From: an uncultured Campylobacter sp.
GTDB taxonomy: Bacteria; Campylobacterota; Campylobacteria; Campylobacterales; Campylobacteraceae
Direction: 5' to 3'
Length of the DNA: 12,912 nucleotides
Assembly (NCBI RefSeq): GCF_937997595.1
Contig: NZ_CALKTS010000111.1
Location: 1-12,912 of the forward strand
Shown: one piece after another, positions 1-5,664 of the stretch
Numbering within the stretch: the stretch's first letter is position 1
How the letters are laid out: each line of letters opens with the position of its first letter
The notes under the pieces: generated by a model
Told to the model about the DNA's origin: nothing
The model's database searches: none
What the model saw: the letters and a program-made list of their open reading frames with translations, nothing else
Position numbers and translations under genes: made by a program

Positions 1-659
1 GTCGTGACGTTGCGTTTTAGCGGGCTATTTACCTCGTTGTAGCGTAAAATCATCCTAAAGTCGCCTATGCCGCTTGCAGCAAGCGTTTTGATCGGGCCCG
101 CAGAGATCGCATTTACGCGGATACCGCGCGCGCCAAGATCGTGAGCCAGATAGCGCACCGAGCTTTCAAGAGCTGCTTTTGCGACGCCCATTACGTTGTA
201 GTGAGGCACGAATTTCGGCCCGCCAAGATAGGTGAGCGTGAGCACCGAGCCGCCCTCTTTTAGCACCGGAAGCACCGCGCGCGTGAGGCTTAGCAGCGAA
301 TACACGCTCGTGCCCATCGCGATATCAAAGGCCTCCTTGGTCGTGTTTACAAACTCGCCCTCTAGCGCCTCTTTGGGCGCGTAGGCCACTGCGTGCACGA
401 CGAAATCTATCTCGCCAAGATCCGCTTTAATGCGATCCGCAAGGCCGTCTAAATGGGCTTGGTTGTTTACGTCAAGCTCGTAAACGAATTTGCTCCCGAA
501 CTCCTCCGCGATCGGCTCCACGCGTTTTTTTAGCGCGTCGTTTAGGTAGGTAAACGCCATCTGCGCACCCTGCGCGTGACAAGCTTCGGCAATGCCGTAA
601 GCGATGGATTTGGCGTTAGCGACGCCGACGATGAGACCCTTTTTCCCTTTTAAAATCAT
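1..659 (-). CDS. fabI: Enoyl-[acyl-carrier-protein] reductase (NADH) FabI, partial (3' end outside the window)
   Basis: Catalyses the last reduction of each fatty-acid elongation cycle, trans-2-enoyl-ACP to acyl-ACP with NAD(P)H, in the cytosol; it is the family inhibited by triclosan. My translation gives 219 codons from ATG at 659. Visible features are the N-terminal nucleotide-binding stretch GLIVGVANAKSIAYGIA (residues 8–24), the ENR Tyr-x6-Lys pair (Y154 and K161 in YNVMGVAK), the extra tyrosine in TYLGG (Y144), and RVNAISAGPIKTLAASGI (181–198), typical of FabI. The family is about 260–275 residues, so roughly 50 C-terminal residues lie off the left edge. An AAGGAGA site (664–670) sits just upstream of the ATG. 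The sequence closely resembles C. jejuni FabI as I remember it. A 365-base gap separates it from tpiA, so it is probably transcribed separately, although it lies beside tpiA-pgk-gapA as in C. jejuni. Confidence 0.96.
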   Translation of the reverse strand, partial: MILKGKKGLIVGVANAKSIAYGIAEACHAQGAQMAFTYLNDALKKRVEPIAEEFGSKFVYELDVNNQAHLDGLADRIKADLGEIDFVVHAVAYAPKEALEGEFVNTTKEAFDIAMGTSVYSLLSLTRAVLPVLKEGGSVLTLTYLGGPKFVPHYNVMGVAKAALESSVRYLAHDLGARGIRVNAISAGPIKTLAASGIGDFRMILRYNEVNSPLKRNVT

Positions 660-709
660 TATTTCTCCTTTAAAATTTGCTTGGCTTTTGAGTGCTTTTT
701 GGCGATTTT

Positions 710-760
710 GTTAAAATTTTGCTTGGCAGACCATCCGTCTAGCCTACGCAAAATTTTAAC
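710..760 (+). repeat. Hairpin element A (51 nt)
   Basis: The outer arms are a perfect 13-base inverted repeat, GTTAAAATTTTGC (710–722) and GCAAAATTTTAAC (748–760). Inside lies a second stem: GGC (725–727) pairs with GCC (742–744) and AGAC (728–731) pairs with GTCT (737–740). There is one bulged A (741) and a five-base loop (732–736). The inner stem has the same plan as element B at 965–1016, read in the opposite orientation. Function is unknown. Confidence 0.75.
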
Positions 761-800
761 TGCAAAGCCCCAAAAATCATCTCAAAATCCTTCGCAATTA

Positions 801-828
801 GACTTAAAAATTGCAATTCAAATTTGAA
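801..828. repeat. Direct repeat, copy 1 of 2
   Basis: This stretch begins GACTTAAAAATTGCAATTC and ends AAATTTGAA. It matches 870–898 nearly base for base, starting 69 bases downstream. Both copies end in an AAATTTGAA palindrome-like word. Confidence 0.6.
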
Positions 829-869
829 CCCAAATTTGATAGCGGCAGTATCGCAAAGCTAGACTAGGC

Positions 870-898
870 GACTTAAAATTTTGCAACTTAAATTTGAA
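870..898. repeat. Direct repeat, copy 2 of 2
   Basis: It begins GACTTAAAATTTTGCAACTT and ends AAATTTGAA, with a few substitutions and one extra base relative to copy 1. It directly follows a GACTAGGC word (862–869) that is identical to the left inner arm of hairpin element B. A third, half-length hairpin copy may therefore be fused to this repeat. Confidence 0.6.
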
Positions 899-964
899 GT
901 CAATCGCCGTCAAAACGCAAATCGACAAGCGGAAATATCGCTAGGCAGATTTAAGTGTTTTGAA

Positions 965-1016
965 GTAAATTTCGTCCCAAGACTAGGCATGTAGCCTGTC
1001 GCAGGGCGAAATTTAC
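965..1016 (-). repeat. Hairpin element B (52 nt), inverted relative to A, just downstream of tpiA
   Basis: Outer arms: GTAAATTTCG (965–974) with CGAAATTTAC (1007–1016), extended by CCC (976–978) with GGG (1004–1006) across one unpaired T. Inner stem: GAC (981–983) with GTC (998–1000) and AGGC (985–988) with GCCT (994–997). T984 is bulged and the loop is five bases (989–993). It lies 9 bases beyond the tpiA stop codon, so it could protect or terminate the glycolytic mRNA. However, no T tract follows it on the minus strand, which makes a simple intrinsic terminator less likely. Confidence 0.75.
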
Positions 1017-1024
1017 GAAATCAT

Positions 1025-1729
1025 TTAAAGACGGCAGCGAGATGACGCACTAATAAGTTCCAAAAAGCTAGAGGCGTCCCAGCTTGCTGTGCCCACTAAC
1101 ACCCCGTCGCAACCTCTTATCGCGCAAATTTTTGCGATATTTTCCGCATTTACACTGCCGCCGTAAAGTAGCGGCGCGGGGCTTTTAGCACGCAAGAAAT
1201 TTAGCATTCTTTCGATCTGCTCGCACTGCGCGCTTCTGCCCGTGCCGATCGCCCAGACGGGCTCGTAGGCTAGTACTAAGCTCGGATATTTTAGATCGAT
1301 ACCCTCAAGCTGCGCCGCTACGAAATCCTCGCTGCGATCTTGCGCAAATGCCGCCTCATCCTCGCCGACGCAAAAAACGATGCGCCAGCCCTGCGCTGCG
1401 GCAAAACTGAATTTCTCTCTTATCAGCTCCGCGCTCTCGCCCAAAATGGCGCGCCGCTCGCTGTGACCGATAAGAACGGTTTTGACGTCAAATTCTGCCA
1501 GCATATCGCCACCGATCTCGCCTGTAAAGCTGCCGTGCACGGCAGGATAGAAATTTTGCGCGCCTTGAGTAAAATTTTTCACCCCTGCGCAAAATGCGCT
1601 AGCAGGAGGAAAAACCAAAATTTCATCCTCGCGCGAAATTCCGCCCGCCAAGCCTTCATCTAAAGCTTTAGCGTACCGCTCAAAGCTAGCGCGAGTATGG
1701 TTACATTTAAGATTCGCCGCTAGTATCAT
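1025..1729 (-). CDS. tpiA: Triose-phosphate isomerase
   Basis: Interconverts dihydroxyacetone phosphate and glyceraldehyde 3-phosphate in the cytosol. The product has 234 residues, near the usual ~225–255. Catalytic residues are visible in order: N6/K8 in AANLK, H89 in IGHSERR, and E156 in AYEPVWAIGTG, which leads into the mobile loop. The phosphate-binding stretches are YGGSVN (189–194) and GVLVGTASW (209–217). The last of these has Thr-Ala where many members have Gly-Ala. The ATG (1729–1727) overlaps the pgk stop codon as ATGA, so translation is probably coupled to pgk and this is the last gene of the gapA-pgk-tpiA operon. It has unusually many cysteines for a TIM, including the tail SSRCRL. 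Confidence 0.97.
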   Translation of the reverse strand: MILAANLKCNHTRASFERYAKALDEGLAGGISREDEILVFPPASAFCAGVKNFTQGAQNFYPAVHGSFTGEIGGDMLAEFDVKTVLIGHSERRAILGESAELIREKFSFAAAQGWRIVFCVGEDEAAFAQDRSEDFVAAQLEGIDLKYPSLVLAYEPVWAIGTGRSAQCEQIERMLNFLRAKSPAPLLYGGSVNAENIAKICAIRGCDGVLVGTASWDASSFLELISASSRCRL

Positions 1730-2937
1730 CGCAGCTCCGTTTTAGCAGTAAGCACTCGCACGCCCGGCAGTTCCTTGCCTTCGATGAGTTCTAAGCTCGC
1801 ACCGCCTCCGGTAGAAATAAAAGTCATATCATCAGCGTTGCCCGCGCGTTCGACGACATCTGCAGTATCGCCGCCGCCCACTACGGTCGTGGCGTCGCTA
1901 TCTGCGATCGCGTGCGATATATGTAGGCTGCCGCGAGCGAATTTATCGATCTCAAAAACTCCCATCGGTCCGTTCCACCAGATCGTTTGTGCATCGTCTA
2001 GGGCTTCTTTAAAAAGCGCTACGGTCGCAGGTCCGATATCTAGCCCCATCCAATCGCTTGGAATTTCTTGGACGGTAACCTTTTTTGTAACGGCATCTTG
2101 CGAGCATTGCGGAGCTGCGACGGCATCGACAGGGATATAAATTTTAACCCCAAGCTCGCGAGCATTGCGGAGAATATTTTTTGCTTCCTCGATTAGATCC
2201 TCTTCGAGCAAAGATTTGCCGATGTCATATCCGACGGCTTTTAAAAACGTAAACGCCATGCCGCCTCCGATGATGAGCTTATCGACTTTAGGAAGTAAAT
2301 TTTTAAGCGCCTGAAGCTTGCCGCTTACTTTGCTGCCACCCGTTACGGCTACGAAAGGACGCGCAGGATCTTTAATAAGGTCTTTGGCGAATTTTATCTC
2401 TTTTAGTAGCAAAAATCCCGCCGCCTTATGCGCCTCATCGTAGAATTTCGTAATCGCCTCTACCGAAGCATGCGCGCGGTGGCATACGCCAAAAGCGTCG
2501 TTGATATAAAATTCCGCGTAGCTTGCGAGCCTCTTAGCTAGCGCCTCGTCGTTTTTGCTCTCGCCCTTTTCAAAGCGCAGATTATCCAGCAGCAGCACTT
2601 CGCCCTTTTTAAGCGAATTTACCGCAGCTCCTGCCTCCTCGCCCGCGACGTCAGAGACAAATTTTATCTCGCGCTCCAAAAGCCTAGATAGCCTCTTTAC
2701 CACAGGCTTTAGGCTAAGTCTTTCTTCGTATCCGTTTTTCGGGCGCCCTAAGTGACTGGCTAAAATTACTGCACAGCCCTCGTCTAAGCAATATTTAATC
2801 GTAGGGATAGACGAACGGATGCGACGATCGTCCGTAATATTGCAAAACTCATCCATCGGCACGTTAAAATCGCACCTGATAAAAACGCGCGCGCCGTCTT
2901 TAAATTTCAAATCTTTAATCGAAAGAATTTCGCCCAT
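1726..2937 (-). CDS. pgk: Phosphoglycerate kinase
   Basis: Transfers phosphate between 1,3-bisphosphoglycerate and ADP (lower glycolysis/gluconeogenesis, cytosolic). I chose ATG at 2937, not the ATG at 2961, for two reasons. An AAGGAA site (2943–2948) lies five bases upstream of 2937, and the longer start would add eight unusual residues and overlap gapA by 23 bases. That gives 403 residues, a normal PGK length. Motifs in order are RCDFNVP (substrate arginine region, residues 21–27), ASHLGRPKN, LLLDNLRFEKGE, TGGSKVSGKLQAL, IIGGGMAFTFL, WNGPMGVFE, GGGDTADVV and the C-terminal STGGGASLELIEGKELPGV. One base separates it from the gapA stop, and it overlaps tpiA by four bases, so all three genes very likely share one mRNA. 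Confidence 0.97.
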   Translation of the reverse strand: MGEILSIKDLKFKDGARVFIRCDFNVPMDEFCNITDDRRIRSSIPTIKYCLDEGCAVILASHLGRPKNGYEERLSLKPVVKRLSRLLEREIKFVSDVAGEEAGAAVNSLKKGEVLLLDNLRFEKGESKNDEALAKRLASYAEFYINDAFGVCHRAHASVEAITKFYDEAHKAAGFLLLKEIKFAKDLIKDPARPFVAVTGGSKVSGKLQALKNLLPKVDKLIIGGGMAFTFLKAVGYDIGKSLLEEDLIEEAKNILRNARELGVKIYIPVDAVAAPQCSQDAVTKKVTVQEIPSDWMGLDIGPATVALFKEALDDAQTIWWNGPMGVFEIDKFARGSLHISHAIADSDATTVVGGGDTADVVERAGNADDMTFISTGGGASLELIEGKELPGVRVLTAKTELR

Positions 2938-2938
2938 C

Positions 2939-3943
2939 TTATTTCCTTCTTTTTGCCGCATATAAGGCTAAATCGATGAGGCGCTCACTATATCCCCACT
3001 CGTTGTCATACCAGCTCATCACTTTTATCAGATTGCCGTCAATTACCTGCGTGCAGTCGCTAGCTACGATGCTGGAGTATTCTGAGGTACAAAAATCGCT
3101 GCTGACACGGCTATCGTCGTCTACGAGCAAAATTCCTTTCATCTCTTTAGAGGCATAGCGGCGGAAAATTTCATTTAGCTCCTCGGCACTCGTCTGCTTG
3201 CGCGTTAGCACCGTTAGATCAACCATCGAAACGTTAGCCACCGGCACGCGCACAGATTGCCCGTGCATCCTACCGCTTAGCTGCGGAAGTACCTTGCTAA
3301 TCGCTTTTGCCGCGCCCGTCGTAGTCGGAGCGATATTAAGAGCCGCGGCGCGTGAACGGCGAAAGTCCTTGGCTTTTACATCGACTAGACTCTGTCCATG
3401 CGTATAAGCATGAATTGTCGTCATCAGACCCTTTTCGATGCCAAGCTCATCGTCTAAAATTTTTGCAATCGGAGCCAGGCCGTTAGTGGTGCAGCTAGCG
3501 TTTGAGATGACGCGCTGTCCTGCATAAGCGCCCTCATTAACGCCGATTACGAAAGTAGGCGTATCATCCTTGGCAGGCGCGCTCATTACGACTACGCCGA
3601 TACCGTTATCTATGAACGGCTTGCATTTTTCGCTCGTTAAAAACGCACCAGTACATTCAAGCACAGCTTCTGCACCATCGCCTGCAAAATCAAGCTCCGC
3701 AGGCTCTCTGGTGGAATAGACGCGGATCTTTTTGCCGTCTACGGCTATGCATTCGTCGCTTAGAATTTCTACTTTTTTACGAAATTCGCCGTGAACCGTG
3801 TCGTATTGAAGCAGGTATCTCGTAAGCTCGCGCTTAGCGGTATCGTTGATCGCCACAAGCTCCACATCGTCCCTGCTTAGCGCAATTCTAGCCGCGCACC
3901 TACCGATCCTTCCAAAGCCGTTAATTGCGATTTTTACTGCCAT
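2939..3943 (-). CDS. gapA: Glyceraldehyde-3-phosphate dehydrogenase
   Basis: Oxidises and phosphorylates glyceraldehyde 3-phosphate to 1,3-bisphosphoglycerate with NAD+. The product has 334 residues, the standard length. The Rossmann start is INGFGRIGRCA (7–17), with Asp34 in AINDTA suggesting NAD+ preference. The catalytic cysteine is C151 in SNASCTTNGLAPIAK, with the general base H178 in TTIHAYTHGQ. The C-terminal YDNEWGYSERLIDL stretch is typical. Where many GAPDHs have YTNDQ, this one has YTHGQ, followed by KAKDFRRSRAAALNIAPTTTGAA. ATG 3943 is preceded by a good AAGGAGAA site. It is the first gene of the gapA-pgk-tpiA operon and is divergent from the 4081 lipoprotein gene. Confidence 0.97.
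   Translation of the reverse strand: MAVKIAINGFGRIGRCAARIALSRDDVELVAINDTAKRELTRYLLQYDTVHGEFRKKVEILSDECIAVDGKKIRVYSTREPAELDFAGDGAEAVLECTGAFLTSEKCKPFIDNGIGVVVMSAPAKDDTPTFVIGVNEGAYAGQRVISNASCTTNGLAPIAKILDDELGIEKGLMTTIHAYTHGQSLVDVKAKDFRRSRAAALNIAPTTTGAAKAISKVLPQLSGRMHGQSVRVPVANVSMVDLTVLTRKQTSAEELNEIFRRYASKEMKGILLVDDDSRVSSDFCTSEYSSIVASDCTQVIDGNLIKVMSWYDNEWGYSERLIDLALYAAKRRK
2943..2948 (-). promoter_or_regulatory. Ribosome binding site that sets the pgk start
   Basis: AAGGAA on the minus strand lies five bases before the ATG at 2937. It is inside the gapA/pgk junction and favours 2937 over the upstream in-frame ATG at 2961. Confidence 0.7.
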
Positions 3944-3977
3944 AAGGTTCTCCTTATTTGGGATGTTTTCAGCTAGA

Positions 3978-3983
3978 ATTTTA
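3978..3983 (-). promoter_or_regulatory. Candidate -10 box for the gapA operon
   Basis: TAAAAT on the minus strand, about 35 bases before the gapA start codon, in an AT-rich tract. This is a weak match to the Campylobacter sigma-70 -10 box. It is the best placed candidate that I see, but another site in 3960–4020 is possible. Confidence 0.3.
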
Positions 3984-4047
3984 CTAAATTTGGGTTAATC
4001 TTTGATTAAATAAAAAGTCGCGAAATCTAGGATTTACTTTTTGGCTA

Positions 4048-4053
4048 TATAAT
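4048..4053 (+). promoter_or_regulatory. Sigma-70-type promoter (-10 TATAAT) for the lipoprotein gene
   Basis: A TATAAT hexamer lies in the context TTTTTGGCTATATAAT, with a T-rich stretch before it and no clear -35 box. This is the usual form of Campylobacter vegetative promoters. Transcription would begin near 4060, and an AAAGGAG site follows at about 4070–4075 before the ATG at 4081. Confidence 0.75.
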
Positions 4054-4080
4054 TCGCGAACTTTTTTTAAAGGAGAAAAA

Positions 4081-4458
4081 ATGAGACGAATTGTATTCTC
4101 GTCATTAGCGGCAATCGCGATTTTAAGCGGATGCAACCAACCTAAGGCCGATACGGCTCCGCAGCAAAAGCAAGAGTCCGTAGCGCATACGATCGTATTT
4201 CTGCTAGGAGAGACCGGAGATAAGCGCATCAGCCTTAGCTCGAACGATATGTTCGCAACAGGCGTGTTAACCGATGAAAAGGGTAAAAAGCATAATCTTA
4301 AACGCGCGGCTTCCGCAAGCGGCATAATGCTTACGAACGACGAAGGTATCGAGCTTCTTTTCAAACGCGGAGAGGGAGTGTATACACCGGGAAAAGGCAA
4401 GAAGGATATTCCGGTAACCTACACCGAGCACGAGCACAAAAGCGGCGAAATGATGTAG
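4081..4458 (+). CDS. Small lipoprotein with a MliC-like (c-type lysozyme inhibitor) domain
   Basis: 125 residues, starting at an ATG with a strong AAAGGAG site and its own promoter. A short lipoprotein signal peptide ends in the lipobox LSGC, with C18 as the predicted lipidated residue. The mature part follows after a hydrophilic stretch of about 20 residues. The stretch LKRAASASGIMLTNDEGIELLFKRGEG (about 74–100) resembles the core of MliC/PliC lysozyme inhibitors: a hydrophobic strand, then SASG, a few residues, ND-G, and a strand ending in a charged K-x-x-E turn. MliC proteins are small lipoproteins that protect peptidoglycan from c-type lysozyme. The paired cysteines of many MliC domains are absent, so the match is partial. 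The tail (GKGKKDIPVTYTEHEHKSGEMM) is charged and His-rich. It is a monocistronic gene. Lipoprotein status is fairly certain; the MliC assignment is an inference from pattern memory. Confidence 0.6.
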   Translation: MRRIVFSSLAAIAILSGCNQPKADTAPQQKQESVAHTIVFLLGETGDKRISLSSNDMFATGVLTDEKGKKHNLKRAASASGIMLTNDEGIELLFKRGEGVYTPGKGKKDIPVTYTEHEHKSGEMM

Positions 4459-4468
4459 CCGCGGCGGG

Positions 4469-4507
4469 GTTAAATTTAAGCGCCCTGAAAAGCGAATTAA
4501 ATTTAAC
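4469..4507 (+). terminator. AT-rich hairpin after the lipoprotein gene, possible transcription end
   Basis: A perfect 11-base inverted repeat, GTTAAATTTAA (4469–4479) and TTAAATTTAAC (4497–4507), with a small inner CGC/GCG stem (4481–4483, 4492–4494). It begins 10 bases after the stop codon. A run of T does not follow directly (the sequence continues TCCTCATTTC), so it could be a 3'-end stabilising hairpin instead of a classical terminator. Confidence 0.4.
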
Positions 4508-4521
4508 TCCTCATTTCTAAA

Positions 4522-4632
4522 TTTCGACTTCTTTATCCATAGCAAAATTTAACCCTTGTTTCGATCTCTTTGATCTGTGATGAAATTTAACCTTTTATTT
4601 TCGCTTCTTTCATCTACACAAATTGAGCTTTT
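4522..4632. repeat. Degenerate ~37–40 base tandem repeat, three units
   Basis: Units begin at about 4522, 4559 and 4599. Each starts with TTTCG, followed by a CTTCTTT/CTCTTT pyrimidine run, an ATC-type word, and then A(A)AATTTAAC or AAATTGAGC. Units 1 and 2 are clearly alike; unit 3 is weaker. They are too diverged for a recent slippage product. Confidence 0.4.
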
Positions 4633-4837
4633 TTGCGAATTTAAGTTTGTGCTCACCGAAAGCAAGCTCCGCGAGTTCAAAATCATTAAATTTTACGAAA
4701 TATCCATTTGATCTGCGCTTTATCGGCGAATTTTTGATTTTCAACCAAATTTCACTTCAAATTCGCTAAACTGCGACGAAATTTTAGCAGGCCGGTGCAA
4801 ATACGGCGCAAAATAGATCATTTAGCGAGATTGCCGC

Positions 4838-5281
4838 ATGGATAGCATTAAATTTTACCTAAACGATTACGAAATTGAGGGTGAAAGCTTTACCGAAGTC
4901 GTCGTTGCGATAAACGGCGAGCCTCTGCTCGAGCTAATTAGGCGGCGCGAGCAAAGCTTTGCCGCAAAGGACGGGCAGGCTAGCATCGCGGGAAGCTATG
5001 CTTATTTGAGCTTGATCGATTTTGAGGAGCTATTTTTGCGCGCCGCGCTTGAGGCTGATCTGGCGCAAGATGAGCGAGATGCCGTGATACTGGGCTGTCC
5101 GTGCGGGATCTGGAGCTGCTGGTATCTCGCGCTTAGGGTTAAATTTGAAACGGAGACGGTTAAGCTTTACGAGTTTAAAAACCCGCGCCGCAAAGATTGG
5201 CGGTATGGGCTTGAGTTTAAATTTGACCGCGTGAGCTTTGTGAGCGAAATTTCTAAAATCGCCTCTTTTAATAAGCTCTAA
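4838..5281 (+). CDS. Uncharacterised 147-residue protein with a CPCG-x3-C motif
   Basis: I do not recognise this protein with certainty. It has no signal peptide or membrane segment and looks cytosolic. It starts MDSIKFYLNDYEIEGESF, is acidic in the middle, and carries GCPCGIWSCWYLALRVKF (about residues 85–102), a cysteine-rich hairpin-like motif. This resembles GCxCGxxGCW motifs that I recall from small uncharacterised bacterial proteins. The C-terminal third is basic and aromatic (FKNPRRKDWRYGLEFKFDRVSF). The three close cysteines could bind zinc. The ATG at 4838 lacks a strong Shine-Dalgarno site, but the reading frame is long and has no competitor. It is convergent with the barstar gene (stop codons about 100 bases apart). 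A link to that conflict module (an extra immunity protein) is only a guess. Confidence 0.65.
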   Translation: MDSIKFYLNDYEIEGESFTEVVVAINGEPLLELIRRREQSFAAKDGQASIAGSYAYLSLIDFEELFLRAALEADLAQDERDAVILGCPCGIWSCWYLALRVKFETETVKLYEFKNPRRKDWRYGLEFKFDRVSFVSEISKIASFNKL

Positions 5282-5351
5282 AATTCAGTAAATTTTAACG
5301 GCACGCTCGAAACTGCGCCGAAACAAACTTACCTTTTCCTCGGCAAAATTT

Positions 5352-5383
5352 AGCTTTAAAGCGGAATAGCTGCCGCGCAAGCT
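5352..5383 (-). terminator. Hairpin at the end of the barstar gene, possible terminator
   Basis: Nested pairing: AGCTT (5352–5356) with AAGCT (5379–5383), and GCGG (5361–5364) with CCGC (5373–5376). Read on the minus strand it begins in the last base of the barstar stop codon. The T tract after it is weak, so confidence is limited. Confidence 0.35.
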
Positions 5384-5664
5384 CATAAGATTAAAATTTT
5401 CGCCTTGCCGCTTCGCAAAACCTCGAGCAAAATATCATAAAATTTACCCAGTCTTAGCTTTAAAATTCCGCCCCTTTTGATGATCACGAAGACCCGCTCG
5501 CCCCGCTCGCCCAGCGCGTCGTAGAGCGCGTCTAAATTTGCGACGTATTCTGGCTCGAAATTTAGCGCTGCGGCAAATAGCGCGAAAATTTGATCTTTGC
5601 GCCTAATCTTTGCGCCGTCGATGATGATCTTTGCGGCGCTGCGCGTTTTAAAATTTAAGCTCAT
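5383..5664 (-). CDS. Barstar-family ribonuclease inhibitor (immunity protein)
   Basis: A 93-residue cytosolic protein that should bind and block the active site of the barnase-type RNase encoded just upstream. The barstar signature is clear: IIIDGAKIRRKDQIFALFAA (strand 1 and helix 1), then FEPEYVANLDALYDALG (36–52). D45 and D49 sit where barstar D35 and D39 contact barnase, and Y48 replaces the usual tryptophan 38. The C-terminal helix and strand (FYDILLEVLRSG then AKILIL) complete the small alpha/beta fold. Barstars are about 90 residues, so it is full length. Its ATG overlaps the RNase stop codon (ATGA), which couples synthesis of the inhibitor to that of the toxin. Whether barstar E76 is kept depends on how the last helix is aligned (E81 or S85). 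Confidence 0.9.
   Translation of the reverse strand: MSLNFKTRSAAKIIIDGAKIRRKDQIFALFAAALNFEPEYVANLDALYDALGERGERVFVIIKRGGILKLRLGKFYDILLEVLRSGKAKILIL

Larger units (their letters stand above)
660..1024. other. 365-base fabI–tpiA intergenic region carrying structured repeats
   Basis: I found no gene with a plausible start and ribosome site here. The region holds two ~51-nt imperfect hairpins in inverted orientation (710–760 and 965–1016), a pair of ~28-base direct repeats (801–828 and 870–898), and a partial third match to the hairpin core at 858–869. It contains nine RAATTY words by my count. A fabI promoter must lie here, but no -10 box stands out clearly from the AT-rich repeats. Confidence 0.8.
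4459..4837. other. 379-base AT-rich gap with a hairpin and degenerate tandem repeat
   Basis: I see no convincing gene. It contains the hairpin at 4469–4507, the three-unit degenerate repeat at 4522–4632, and eleven RAATTY words by my count. A promoter for the 4838 gene should lie near the right end, but I cannot pick one with confidence. Confidence 0.7.

Noticed and set aside
710..1016. Reading the hairpin/direct-repeat block as a CRISPR array
   Set aside because: There are only two unequal direct repeats, no regular spacers, and no cas genes in the window.
1340..1663. Plus-strand open frames inside tpiA, pgk and gapA
   Set aside because: They are antisense shadows of three unmistakable glycolytic enzymes.
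2938..2961. ATG at 2961 as the start of pgk
   Set aside because: It overlaps gapA and adds residues MRQKEGNK not seen in PGKs. The ATG at 2937 has a well-placed AAGGAA.
3984..4400. A 138-codon minus-strand open frame opposite the lipoprotein gene
   Set aside because: It is antisense to a gene with a clear promoter, ribosome site and lipobox, and its product shows no domain. It would also run into the gapA promoter region.
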